From Kribbella flavida DSM 17836 (GTDB lineage Bacteria; Actinomycetota; Actinomycetes; Propionibacteriales; Kribbellaceae): 64,000 nucleotides of DNA. The stretch lies in NCBI RefSeq assembly GCF_000024345.1, contig NC_013729.1, forward strand, positions 620,001-684,000. The letters run 5' to 3'. Shown here piece after piece: positions 26,098 to 35,317 of this stretch; position 1 is the stretch's first letter; each line of letters starts with the position of its first letter. A program made the translations under genes and the position numbers. The notes under the pieces were generated by a model. It saw only the letters and a list, made by a program, of their open reading frames with translations, searched no databases and was not told the origin of the DNA.

Positions 26098-26109
26098 TGT
26101 GACGTCACA
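26098..26109. promoter_or_regulatory. 12-bp palindrome in the divergent kinase/propeller promoter
   Basis: TGTGACGTCACA is perfectly self-complementary and lies between starts at 26001 (minus) and 26170 (plus). It could be an operator for either gene. The 2-bp spacing between TGTGA and TCACA does not fit CRP, which needs six. Confidence 0.4.
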
Positions 26110-26157
26110 ACTGGGTGTTTTGTTCGCTCCGGCGACGCGGTCGCAGGAGCGATCGAG

Positions 26158-26163
26158 CATAAT
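26158..26163 (+). promoter_or_regulatory. -10 box of a leaderless kinase mRNA
   Basis: CATAAT lies 6 nt before ATG 26170. No Shine-Dalgarno sequence is present, so transcription probably starts at the A of the start codon. Confidence 0.6.
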
Positions 26164-26169
26164 GCGGGG

Positions 26170-27606
26170 ATGGACCAGCCACCCCGGATCGGCCGGTACT
26201 CCCTGGTCCGCCGGGTGGGTGCCGGGGGTTTCGCGACCGTCTGGCTGGCCCGCGACGAGCAGCTGGACGCCGAGGTCGCGGTCAAGATCCTGTCCGACAA
26301 CTGGATCGACGAGCACGACGTCCGCCGGCGGTTCCTGGCCGAGGGACGGTTCCTGCGCCGGGTCGACTCGCCGCACGTGGTCGGCGTGCACGACGTCGGC
26401 GAGTCCGAGGACGGCCGGCCGTACCTGGTGCTGACCTACGCCGACGGCGGCTCGCTGGCGGACCGGATCAAGGCCGGCCCGCTGGAGATCGCCGACGTCG
26501 TCCAGATCGTCGCTCAGGTCGGCAGCGGGCTGAAGCAGCTGCACGCCCGGGGCGTCCTGCACCGCGACGTGAAGCCCGCGAACGTGCTGTTCCGGACCGA
26601 CCCGGCCGGCGACCGCGCGATGCTCGGCGACCTCGGTCTCGGCAAGTCGCTGGAGACGGTGTCCCAGCTGACGATGCCCGGCGGCACCCCGGCGTACGTC
26701 GCGCCGGAGCAGGTGATGGGCGACCGGCTGGACCACCGGGCGGACCTCTACTCGCTCGGCGCCGTCGCGTACGCCGCCTTCACCGGGCAGGCGCCGCACG
26801 GCGTGCTGAGCCTGGGCGCGGTGATGCGGATCGACGCCCCGCCGCCGTCGATGACCACCCTGCGCGCCGACATCCCGGACGCCGTCGACGTCGTCGTACG
26901 CCGTGCGCTGGAGCCCGACCGGGACAAGCGCTGGCCCGACCTGAACAGCTTCCTCACCGCGCTGCACGAGGCGCACACCACGGGCAAGATCCCGGCCGGG
27001 CTGGTGCCGGCCGAGGAGCTGCCGGTGCCGACCGGACCGGGCGCGGTCGACCAGGAGACCGAGCTGGCCGCCGCCGACCGCCCGACCGTCGCCGTCGCCG
27101 CGGAGACGGCGCCGATCCGCAGATCGCGGTCTCGGGCGGTCGCCGCTGTGCTGGCCGTTCTGCTCGCCGCGGGCGGCGGGTACGGCGGCTACGAGCTGGT
27201 GATGCGCCGGCCGGTCACGGTCGAGCACGGCGAGCTCTCCGTCAAGGTGCCCCGCAACTGGGACCAGAAGTCCACCCAGGAGGCGCCGCCCGCGCTGCTG
27301 GTCAGCGAGGACACCGCCCGCTGGCAGGCCGACGCGAACATGCCCGGCATCTTTCTCGGCGTGCTCGACCGCACCACGCTGCCGACGACCGCGACGCCGC
27401 CGACCGGCTGCACCCCGTTGCCGCCCGACACCTCGGCCGCCGGTGAGTTACCCGCGGTGACCTTCAGCTACTCCTGCGGCGACAACGCCGCGGTCGTCGA
27501 GCGCTACCTGCGCATCTCCGACACCCAGGTCCTGCGAGCCCAAGTGCGCAGCAAGGACTCGCAGGAGCTCACCGAGGTCCTGAACTCGGTGTCGTACAGA
27601 AGCTAG
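26170..27606 (+). CDS. Transmembrane Ser/Thr protein kinase (Hanks type)
   Basis: A 478-aa membrane kinase. The domain starts at [19 protein letters not shown]. The ATP lysine is Lys39 in VAVKIL, the catalytic loop is [11 protein letters not shown] (about 133-143) and the metal-binding DLG is in [18 protein letters not shown] is the activation-segment end. One helix at about 323-343 ([22 protein letters not shown]) is followed by a 130-residue external domain with a cysteine pair (GCTPLP, YSCGDN) and no PASTA repeats. The stop overlaps the convergent gene's stop at a shared CTAG. Confidence 0.93.
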   Translation: MDQPPRIGRYSLVRRVGAGGFATVWLARDEQLDAEVAVKILSDNWIDEHDVRRRFLAEGRFLRRVDSPHVVGVHDVGESEDGRPYLVLTYADGGSLADRIKAGPLEIADVVQIVAQVGSGLKQLHARGVLHRDVKPANVLFRTDPAGDRAMLGDLGLGKSLETVSQLTMPGGTPAYVAPEQVMGDRLDHRADLYSLGAVAYAAFTGQAPHGVLSLGAVMRIDAPPPSMTTLRADIPDAVDVVVRRALEPDRDKRWPDLNSFLTALHEAHTTGKIPAGLVPAEELPVPTGPGAVDQETELAAADRPTVAVAAETAPIRRSRSRAVAAVLAVLLAAGGGYGGYELVMRRPVTVEHGELSVKVPRNWDQKSTQEAPPALLVSEDTARWQADANMPGIFLGVLDRTTLPTTATPPTGCTPLPPDTSAAGELPAVTFSYSCGDNAAVVERYLRISDTQVLRAQVRSKDSQELTEVLNSVSYRS

Positions 27607-28550
27607 GGCACCAGAGATGTCAGCGAGGTGACCGCGGCCTTGTGCATGCGTGGGATGACGTTCAGCGTTGCCGGGTCACCGGCGTACAGGTGGCTGCCGG
27701 ACTCGTAGACCAGGTAGGCGGTCCCGTTGTACTCGGTGATGCCCTCGGTCATGCTCGGCGCGCGGAAGCAGCTCAGCGCGGCCGCGTCCAGATCCCTCTG
27801 CCCGCGGCGTACGACGTACAGGTTGCTGCGGTTCCCGCGCCCGTACGACGTGCTGTAGACGAAGTGGTTCGCCGTGACCATCAGGCCTTGGGCCTTGGTC
27901 GGGACCTCCCACGCGCCGGCGACCGTGGTCAGCGTGCCGTCGTCGGCGATCTTGTACTCGTACATCGTGCCGCGGCCGGTCTCGTTGAACGTGCCCGACC
28001 ACAGCGAGTCGCCGTAGCTGGTCAGGAACGACGACCCGGTCACCGCCCGCGCGGTCCCGACCTGCGCCAGGTACGGCGTACCGGCGGCCTTCAGCGCGGT
28101 CCGCAGGTCCGACAGCCGGTACTTGCGGACCGAGCCGGATCCACCCGAGACGAACGCCCAGCCCTTGCTGGTGGTGATGCCGCCGACGTGCGACTCGGCG
28201 ATCGCGACCACGCCGACGGTCGCGCCGGTGGCCGGGTCGATGCCGTAGATCTGCGCGTTCGCGCCGCCGCGGTAGGACGAGACCAGCAGCAGGTTCCGGC
28301 CGGCGCCGTCCCAGTTGTACCAAGTGCCGGCGCCTTGCGGGGTGTGGGTGCCGAGGTTGGGAATGCTGTGGCTGTTGCTGAACCGGGCGTCGTACTTGCG
28401 CGACGCCGACGGCCCGTCGTAGAAGGTACTGCCGCCGGTGGTGTCGGTGTCGCAGCTGATCGCGGCGTGGGCGGTCGGCGGGGTGGCGACGGCGGTTAGG
28501 ACAGTGGCTGTGCTGAGCAGCGCCGTCAGCAGTGCGAGGGGGCGGGTCAT
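27603..28550 (-). CDS. Secreted protein with propeller-like repeats, function unknown
   Basis: A 315-aa exported protein with a Sec signal ending in TPPTAHA, so cleavage is predicted after residue 29. Two cysteines (ISCDTD and LSCFRAP) may form a disulfide. The body has repeated blade-like strands (GRNLLLVSSYRGGANAQIYGID, GGITTSKGWAFVSGG, SLWSGTFNETGRGTMYEYKI). No catalytic motif is visible. It is convergent with the kinase, sharing four bases at the stops. The start, ATG 28550, gives a normal signal peptide. Confidence 0.78.
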   Translation of the reverse strand: MTRPLALLTALLSTATVLTAVATPPTAHAAISCDTDTTGGSTFYDGPSASRKYDARFSNSHSIPNLGTHTPQGAGTWYNWDGAGRNLLLVSSYRGGANAQIYGIDPATGATVGVVAIAESHVGGITTSKGWAFVSGGSGSVRKYRLSDLRTALKAAGTPYLAQVGTARAVTGSSFLTSYGDSLWSGTFNETGRGTMYEYKIADDGTLTTVAGAWEVPTKAQGLMVTANHFVYSTSYGRGNRSNLYVVRRGQRDLDAAALSCFRAPSMTEGITEYNGTAYLVYESGSHLYAGDPATLNVIPRMHKAAVTSLTSLVP

Positions 28551-28670
28551 CGGGGTCCTCTCCGGTTGGGGCGGTAACCTTCGGGACTTTCAGAGTAGAC
28601 CGTGACTTCTTTACCGGTACTGGCTCGGGTGGCGCCGCCGGACCTGCGCGCACGCCGTACCGTAGGCCCC

Positions 28671-30005
28671 ATGACCGACCTGTCCGCGGCGATCGACCGC
28701 GTTCTGCCCTCTGTCCGTGCCGACCTCGAGGACCTCATCCGGATTCCCTCGGTCAGTGCGGACCCCGCCCGTGCGGCCGACGTCCAGCGCTCCGCCGAGG
28801 CCACCGCCGCGCTCTTCGAGGCCGAGGGGTTCGCGGTGAAGATCGTGCGCGCCGGCCAGGGCGCGCCGGCGGTGATCGCGAAGAAGCCGGCCCCGGCGGG
28901 CAAGCCGACCGTGCTGCTCTACGCGCACCACGACGTCCAGCCGACCGGGGCGGTCGAGGAGTGGACCTCGGAGCCGTTCGAGCCGACCGAGCGTGGCGAC
29001 CGGCTGTACGCCCGGGGCGCGGCCGACGACAAGGCCGGCATCGCCGCCCACCTGGCCGCGGTACGGGCCTTTGGCAACGACCTGCCGGTCGGGGTGACGG
29101 TGTTCGTCGAAGGCGAGGAGGAGATCGGCTCACCGACCCTGCTGCAGTTGCTGGACGAGTACGCCGACGAGCTGACCGCCGACGCCATCGTAATCGCCGA
29201 CTCGGGCAACTGGGCGGTCGGCCAGCCGGCGCTGACGGTGTCGCTGCGGGGCCTGGTGGACTGCTACGTGGAGCTCCGCACCCTCGACCACGCCGTGCAC
29301 TCCGGCCTGTTCGGCGGCGCCGTGCCGGACGCGCTGACAGCGCTGTGCCGGCTGCTCTCGACGCTGCACACCGACAACGGTGACGTCGCCGTGGACGGGT
29401 TGCACGCGAGCCGCGCGGCCGACCTCGAGTACCCCGAGGACCGGTTCCGCGCCGAGTCGAGCGTGCTGGACTCGGTCCGCCTGATCGGCACCGGCTCGCT
29501 GGTCGACCGGCTGTGGACCCGGCCGGCGATCTCGGTGCTGGCCATCGACGCGCCGCGGGTCGCGGACGCGAGCAACACGCTGGTGCCGGTCGCGCGGGCC
29601 AAGGTGAGCCTGCGGGTCGCGCCCGGCGACGACGCGACCAAGGCGTTGCAGGCCCTGCGCAACCATTTGGAGCAGAACGCCCCGTGGGGTGCGCAGGTCA
29701 CCGTGACCGACGGCGACGTCGGCCAGCCCTGCTCGATCGACGCCCGCGGCCCGGCGTACGACGCGGCCCGGTCGGCGTTCGCCGCGGCCTGGGGCGTCGA
29801 GCCGGTGGACACCGGCATGGGCGGCTCGATCCCGTTCATTGCCGAGTTCCAGCAGGCCTTCCCGCAGGCGGCCGTTCTGGTGACCGGGGTGGAGGATCCC
29901 GACACCCGGGCGCACGGCATCGACGAGGGCCTGCACCTGGCCGAATTCGCCAAGGTCTGCCACGCCGAGGCCCAACTGTTGCAGAACTTGGCCGAACAAG
30001 CGTGA
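28671..30005 (+). CDS. M20-family metallo-dipeptidase
   Basis: A 444-aa zinc peptidase of the M20 (CNDP/PepV-like) group, which cleaves dipeptides or N-acyl amino acids in the cytoplasm. Metal ligands are visible in LLYAHHDVQP (His86/87, Asp88), ARGAADDKAG (bridging Asp), EGEEEIGS (catalytic and metal Glu) and IADSGN. A dimerisation lid occupies the middle. ATG 28671 lies 7 nt after TACCGT (28658-28663), consistent with a leaderless transcript. The gene is alone, upstream of the pnt operon. Confidence 0.93.
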   Translation: MTDLSAAIDRVLPSVRADLEDLIRIPSVSADPARAADVQRSAEATAALFEAEGFAVKIVRAGQGAPAVIAKKPAPAGKPTVLLYAHHDVQPTGAVEEWTSEPFEPTERGDRLYARGAADDKAGIAAHLAAVRAFGNDLPVGVTVFVEGEEEIGSPTLLQLLDEYADELTADAIVIADSGNWAVGQPALTVSLRGLVDCYVELRTLDHAVHSGLFGGAVPDALTALCRLLSTLHTDNGDVAVDGLHASRAADLEYPEDRFRAESSVLDSVRLIGTGSLVDRLWTRPAISVLAIDAPRVADASNTLVPVARAKVSLRVAPGDDATKALQALRNHLEQNAPWGAQVTVTDGDVGQPCSIDARGPAYDAARSAFAAAWGVEPVDTGMGGSIPFIAEFQQAFPQAAVLVTGVEDPDTRAHGIDEGLHLAEFAKVCHAEAQLLQNLAEQA

Positions 30006-30048
30006 GCGGGCTTTCCGGCGACCCAGAGTTTGGCATAGGTTTCGGCGA

Positions 30049-31170
30049 GTGAAGATCGCAGTCGTGCGAGAGACCAGACCGGCCGAGCGCCGGGTGGCGC
30101 TGGTGCCCGAGCAAGTCGCCAAGCTCGTCCAGCTCGGCTACGAGGTCGCGGTCGAGCCCGCGGCCGGCGAGCGGGCGCTGTACTCCGACGACGCCTACCG
30201 GGAGGCCGGCGCCGAAGTGGCCTGGGGCGCCGACCACGCGGCCACGGTGGTCGCCTCGGTGCAGCCGCTGGAACGCGAACGCCTGCAACGGCTGCACGCC
30301 GGCACCGCGCTGATGTCGTTCCTGCCGACCAACCCGCCGGACGTGGTCCGGGCCGCGACCCGGGCCCGGCTGACGGCGTTCGCGATGGAACTGATCCCGC
30401 GGATCTCCCGGGCGCAGGCGATGGACGCGCTGTCCTCGCAGGCGCTGGTGGCCGGCTACCGCGCCGCGATCGTCGCGGCCGAACGGCTGCCGCGGTTCTT
30501 CCCGCTGAACATGACCGCCGCCGGCACGGTGCCGCCGGCCCAGGTGCTCGTGCTCGGCGCCGGCGTTGCCGGTCTGCAGGCGATCGCGACCGCCAAACGC
30601 CTCGGCGCCGTGGTCAAGGCGTACGACGTGCGCACCGCCGCCGCCGAGGAGATCGCCTCGATGGGCGCGCAGCCGATCGAGCTCGAGCTCGGCACCTTGG
30701 ACGGCCCGGGCGGCTACGCCCGCGAGATGACGCCGGAACGGGCCCAGCTCCAGCGCGACCTGCTGGCGCCGTACGTGGCGGGCGCGGACGCGCTGATCAC
30801 CACCGCGGCGGTTCCCGGGCGGACGGCGCCGATGCTGGTCACCCGCGAGATGGTCGAGCGGATGAAGCCCGGTTCGGTGGTCGTCGACCTGGCCTCCGAG
30901 CAGGGCGGCAACGTCGAGGGCTCGGTTGCCGGGACCGAGCTGATGATCGGCAACGCGCTGGTCTGGGGCGGCTCGAACGTGCCCAGCCAGCTGGCCGGTC
31001 CGGCGAGCCGGCTGTACGGCCAGAACGTCGCCAACCTGATCACGCTGATGACCCGCAACGCGGCCTTCGACCCGGACTTCAGCGACGAGATCGTGGCCGG
31101 CTGCTGCGTCACCCACGACGGCAAGGTGCTGCACGAGCCGACCCGCGAACTCCTGGAAGGACAGTACTGA
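30049..31170 (+). CDS. pntAA: NAD(P) transhydrogenase, NAD-binding alpha-1 subunit
   Basis: A 373-aa soluble domain I of the proton-translocating transhydrogenase, which passes hydride from NADH to NADP at the membrane. RETRPAERRVALVPEQVAKL is the family's N-terminal signature, and VLVLGAGVAGLQAIATAKRLGAVVKAYDVR is the Rossmann NAD site. The loop AREMTPERAQLQRDLL belongs to the mobile region. GTG 30049 follows TAGGTT by 7 nt (leaderless). The alpha subunit is split into two genes here, as in Rhodospirillum. A 274-bp repeat-filled spacer separates it from pntAB. Confidence 0.95.
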   Translation: MKIAVVRETRPAERRVALVPEQVAKLVQLGYEVAVEPAAGERALYSDDAYREAGAEVAWGADHAATVVASVQPLERERLQRLHAGTALMSFLPTNPPDVVRAATRARLTAFAMELIPRISRAQAMDALSSQALVAGYRAAIVAAERLPRFFPLNMTAAGTVPPAQVLVLGAGVAGLQAIATAKRLGAVVKAYDVRTAAAEEIASMGAQPIELELGTLDGPGGYAREMTPERAQLQRDLLAPYVAGADALITTAAVPGRTAPMLVTREMVERMKPGSVVVDLASEQGGNVEGSVAGTELMIGNALVWGGSNVPSQLAGPASRLYGQNVANLITLMTRNAAFDPDFSDEIVAGCCVTHDGKVLHEPTRELLEGQY

Positions 31171-31403
31171 TGGCCGGGCCTTCGGCGCCGGCGTGGTCAT
31201 GGGGCTGGAACTCCCGCCCTTCCCTCGTCGCTGCGGTCGCTGTGCCATTTGCCGCGCCTCCGGCACGGCGGGTCATGGGGCTGGAACTCCCGCCCTTCCC
31301 TCGTCGCTCCGGTCGCTTCGCTCCCTCCGCTCCTCAGTCCAGGCCGGGAGGCCCCATGACCGGGCTCCCTCCACTCCTCAGTCCAGGCCAGGAGGCCCCA
31401 TGA
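31170..31403 (+). CDS. Possible 77-codon coupled ORF in the pnt spacer
   Basis: ATG 31170 shares one base with the pntAA stop (TGATG), and the frame stays open through the repeats to TGA 31401-31403, which overlaps the next repeat's ATG (31400). The product is Pro/Arg-rich with two related segments and no recognisable domain, so it is probably not a functional protein. Its value may be to carry ribosomes across the spacer to the downstream start. Either interpretation is inference. Confidence 0.3.
   Translation: MAGPSAPAWSWGWNSRPSLVAAVAVPFAAPPARRVMGLELPPFPRRSGRFAPSAPQSRPGGPMTGLPPLLSPGQEAP
31195..31308 (+). repeat. 38-bp direct repeat, two identical copies
   Basis: The sequence starting GGTCATGGGGCTGGAACTCC is identical at 31195-31232 and 31271-31308 (period 76 bp). 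It lies in the pntAA-pntAB spacer just before the 44-bp repeats. Confidence 0.9.
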
Positions 31404-31453
31404 CCGGGCGCTTTCCGCTCCTCAGTCCAGGCCGGGAGGCCGCATGACCGAAT
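31330..31453 (+). repeat. 44-bp tandem repeat carrying ribosome site and start codon, about 2.8 copies
   Basis: Copies begin at 31330, 31374 and 31418, exactly 44 bp apart. Each contains CTCCTCAGTCCAGGCC, a GGGAGG or AGGAGG ribosome site and ATGACC. The ATGs are at 31356, 31400 and 31444; the last starts pntAB. The first two open 15-codon frames whose TGA overlaps the next ATG as ATGA, so each unit ends where the next begins. Confidence 0.92.
31400..31447 (+). CDS. 15-codon leader ORF overlapping the pntAB start
   Basis: ATG 31400 has its own AGGAGG site and reads MTGRFPLLSPGREAA. It stops at TGA 31445-31447, overlapping pntAB ATG 31444. The equivalent frame from ATG 31356 reads MTGLPPLLSPGQEAP. 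Both are products of the 44-bp repeat; whether they are translated is unknown. Confidence 0.35.
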   Translation: MTGRFPLLSPGREAA

Positions 31454-31745
31454 CGATTGCTCTGCTGACGATTTTCGTGCTCGCGGCGTTCGTCGGTGTC
31501 GAGGTGATCAGCAAGGTGTCGGCGACCCTGCACACCCCGCTGATGTCCGGCGCCAACGCGATCCACGGCGTCATCCTGGTCGGCGCGATCATCGTCACCG
31601 GGCAGGCCGAGTCGACGCTGGTGGTGGTCGTCGGGCTGCTGGCGGTCGTGCTGGCGACGGTGAACATGGTCGGCGGTTTTGTCGTCACCGACCGGATGCT
31701 GGAGATGTTCCGCGGTCCGGGCGGGCGCAAGAAGGAGCTGAACAA

Positions 31746-31749
<4 letters not shown>
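31444..31749 (+). CDS. pntAB: NAD(P) transhydrogenase, alpha-2 membrane subunit
   Basis: A 101-aa membrane protein with three helices, the first part of the proton channel of transhydrogenase (domain IIa). VSATLHTPLMSGANAIHGVILVGAI is the family hallmark. ATG 31444 with GGGAGG sits in the last copy of the 44-bp repeat. Its stop overlaps the GTG of pntB (GTGA), so both membrane parts are made together. Confidence 0.95.
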
Positions 31750-33116
<1,367 letters not shown>

Positions 33117-34008
33117 CGCTTTCGGGGCGTGCCGGCGGTCACGGCTGGGCCGCCCCGAGGTGGTTGCTGAAGGCGCCCTGCCGCGACCACTGACAGCGAA
33201 GGTCACCGGTGGGGCCGTGTACGAGGTCAGCGGTGATGAATCGCGCCATCGGGGTGGGTGGACGGGCTGACGCTGAGCGATGCCGGCAACGGGCGGGTAG
33301 GAGCGGTCAGTGGCAGGGCTCGGGCACCGGCTCCGCAGCTCAATACGCCGGGGCAATTGACCGTGCACTCCGGCGATATTTGTGCTGTTCGTCATGTCCG
33401 AAAGGACTTGACGATCGTGTCAGCTTGACTGGGCAGCCGCTTCGCCCCGCTCACCGTGGCTCGACGCTTTCCTGGTCGCCGCCTCATTTCCGGGCGCCAC
33501 CGAATGCTCCTCCGGCTAAACACTCTTTCGGTGCGAGCACAACCCTTTGGCATCTTCTCGCCACCGCTGCTGCGGCCCACCATCCGGTCCAGTCCAAAAA
33601 TCAAGCGAGGAAAGCGCTCGCCAATCCCACCCTCCACGCTGAGCCGCCCGAACCCGCAGATCGAAGTCCGACCCGCCTAATGGCCGATCGGTTGCCCACT
33701 GCATCGACCTGCCGAGCGACTGGGTGCCCTGGGTGCTGATCTCGTTGTCAGGGCGACGGGTTCGCCGCTCCGCCGCAGCGCTGGTGGTTGTGCTCATGCA
33801 GGTATTTCACCGCGAACGGTGCCATTCACACTGTGGTGCAAACCGTTGGCTGCCTGAATATCAAATGAGCAGCACCGCCACTCGATCAGTGGGAAAGATT
33901 CGCTGCACCCGAATGTTCGGCGCGAAGCTGATCGAGTGGATTGGTCAAATACAGCCGAGCCTCGGATTTCTGCCCGCAAGCCACCCGAACTGCCTACCGC
34001 CCGCGAAA
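33117..34008. other. 892-bp gene-poor interval
   Basis: No frame here has the G/C-rich third positions of neighbouring genes, and base composition is visibly lower in G/C from about 33350 onwards (runs such as GCGATATTTGTGC and TATCAAATGAGC). Frames of 60-176 codons exist on both strands, but none has a ribosome site or a recognisable motif. A possible weak hairpin after pntB pairs CGGGGCG near 33125 with CGCCCCG near 33155. The stretch may be a decayed insertion or a regulatory region. Confidence 0.6.
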
Positions 34009-34995
34009 TCAAACCCATCCGCGCTTCGCCGCGGCCACCCCCAGCTCGAACCGCGACGTAGCGTCCAAACGGTCGGACAAATTGGCGGTGATGCGGCGCG
34101 CGGTACGCAGCGAGATCCCCAGCAGCCGCGCGACCTGCTCGTCCTTGGCGCCGCCGGCCAGCAGGCGCAGGACCTCGGCCTCGTGGGGGGTGAGCGGGGA
34201 GGTGTCGGGGCGGTCCTCGGGGGAGAACAGTTCGATGGCGCGGGACCAGTAGGCGTCGAAGAGGGCGAGGGCCAGGGCCACGACGGCGGGGCTGCGGTGG
34301 ATGACGGCGCCGGCGCTCTCCTGCTGGGGGTTGAGCGGCATGATCGCGATCTTCTGGTCGATGATCAGCAGGCGCATGGGCAGGGTGGGCGTGGCCCGGA
34401 CCTCGTTGCCCTGCTTGTACATGTACGCGGCGAACTCGAGGCCCTGCTTGGAGACGGTCATGCTCTGCAGGTAGACGGTGCGCATCTTGATGCCGCGCTC
34501 GAGCAGGGGCAGGTCGGGAGACTCCTCGGCCGGGGCGACGATGTCGTCGACGTGGGCGGGGATCAGGCCCCAGAAGCTTTCCTTGGTCTGCGCACCGAGC
34601 TCCTCGATCCGCCGGGAGGCGTTCGCGCGGCCCTTGAGGATCTCGACGTCGCCGCTGGTGCGGGCGGTGAGCAGCTCGTTGTACTGCTCGGCCATCGTCT
34701 CGACGTAGGCCTGGGCGGCGGCGACCTCGCCGAGCAGCTTGTTCAGCTCGCTGCGCCGGCGCTCGGCCAGGCCGGTCAGCCCGACCCGGGGGTGCACCGC
34801 GTGCTCGACGTCCGGATTGCTCCAGGTCGGAACGAGCAGGTCGAGTTTGCGCAGCTCGTCCATTCGGTCGTGCACTTCCCGGAGTGGAAGCTTCACTAGC
34901 GCGGCAATCTCTTCCGGCGTAGCCTCGGGCGCGCGCAAGAGGGCGTGGTAGACCGCTGAAGTGTCGTCATCGAGACCTAGCGGTTCCAGCACCAT
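34009..34995 (-). CDS. TrmB/LuxR-type transcriptional regulator
   Basis: A 328-aa regulator. The N-terminal 70 residues form a TrmB-like winged helix (VYHALLRAPEATPEEIAALVKLPLREVHDRMDELRKLDLLV). A coiled segment and a middle ligand-binding-like domain (RTVYLQSMTVSKQGLEFAAYMYKQGNEVR) follow. The last 65 residues are a LuxR helix-turn-helix (LTPHEAEVLRLLAGGAKDEQVARLLGISLRTARRITANL). ATG 34995 has GAAGGGTG upstream; longer frames cross the divergent peptide gene. It faces a 48-codon secreted-peptide gene only 99 bp away, which suggests that it controls or senses that peptide. Confidence 0.88.
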   Translation of the reverse strand: MVLEPLGLDDDTSAVYHALLRAPEATPEEIAALVKLPLREVHDRMDELRKLDLLVPTWSNPDVEHAVHPRVGLTGLAERRRSELNKLLGEVAAAQAYVETMAEQYNELLTARTSGDVEILKGRANASRRIEELGAQTKESFWGLIPAHVDDIVAPAEESPDLPLLERGIKMRTVYLQSMTVSKQGLEFAAYMYKQGNEVRATPTLPMRLLIIDQKIAIMPLNPQQESAGAVIHRSPAVVALALALFDAYWSRAIELFSPEDRPDTSPLTPHEAEVLRLLAGGAKDEQVARLLGISLRTARRITANLSDRLDATSRFELGVAAAKRGWV

Positions 34996-35002
34996 CCACA
35001 CC

Positions 35003-35032
35003 CTTCGAACGCTCGTTTGGAACCGACCATAT
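35003..35032. promoter_or_regulatory. Divergent promoter region of regulator and peptide gene
   Basis: TTCGAA (about 35005-35010) and TTGGAA (35018-35023) form an imperfect dyad with a 7-bp spacer. TATACA follows at about 35028, a possible -10 for the peptide gene. The site lies between the two starts and could be the regulator's operator. Confidence 0.35.
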
Positions 35033-35094
35033 ACAGCGTGCGTCCATTTGGCGCGCTTCGCGGACGGATTCGGATTATTTCGAGGGGACCAGCT

Positions 35095-35241
35095 GTGATC
35101 AAGAGATTTCTCGCCGTGGTGGGTTCTACCGCCTTGTTCGCTCTGGGTGCGGCACTTCAGGGCTCGGCGACGACTGCGGGTGAAGATCCCACCGTGAGCG
35201 ACGACCCGAACGGGGTCTGCGTCGCCGGCCCCTGCTGGTAG
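35095..35241 (+). CDS. 48-aa secreted peptide precursor with C-terminal Cys-x4-Cys-Trp
   Basis: GTG 35095 is preceded by GAGGGGA at 35082-35088. The product has a Sec-type signal (basic MIKR, then FLAVVGSTALFALGAAL) with a likely cleavage after GSATTA. That would leave a 20-residue acidic mature peptide ending GVCVAGPCW, with Cys42 and Cys47 able to close a six-residue ring. No modification enzymes are adjacent. The divergent TrmB/LuxR-type regulator suggests a signalling peptide or a target of that regulator. I do not recognise a named family; the short length, ribosome site and signal peptide support a real gene. Confidence 0.75.
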   Translation: MIKRFLAVVGSTALFALGAALQGSATTAGEDPTVSDDPNGVCVAGPCW

Positions 35242-35304
35242 CTCCGGTCCCGGGGTGAGGCCCGGCCCGGGGTGAGGCCGGTTCGAGGCTGTCGAGCGCT
35301 CCCG

Positions 35305-35310
35305 TAGACT
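35305..35310 (+). promoter_or_regulatory. -10 box of a leaderless purF mRNA
   Basis: TAGACT lies 7 nt before GTG 35318 with no ribosome site between. This supports GTG 35318 rather than TTG 35312 as the purF start. Confidence 0.55.
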
Positions 35311-35317
35311 GTTGCCC

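Noticed and set aside
26098..26109. CRP site at TGTGACGTCACA
   Set aside because: The half-sites are separated by 2 bp instead of 6, so it does not fit CRP; kept only as an unassigned palindrome.
24778..27228. 816-codon fusion of the propeller protein with a long N-terminal region
   Set aside because: The extra part is antisense to the kinase; a ribosome site and membrane anchor fix the start at 26001.
33209..33739. 176-codon frame after pntB
   Set aside because: No ribosome site, no third-position bias, no motif; composition changes in the middle of the frame.
33516..33797. 93-codon minus-strand frame
   Set aside because: Reads partly like a protein (WDWRALSSLDFW) but lacks a ribosome site and any family; too weak to list as a gene.
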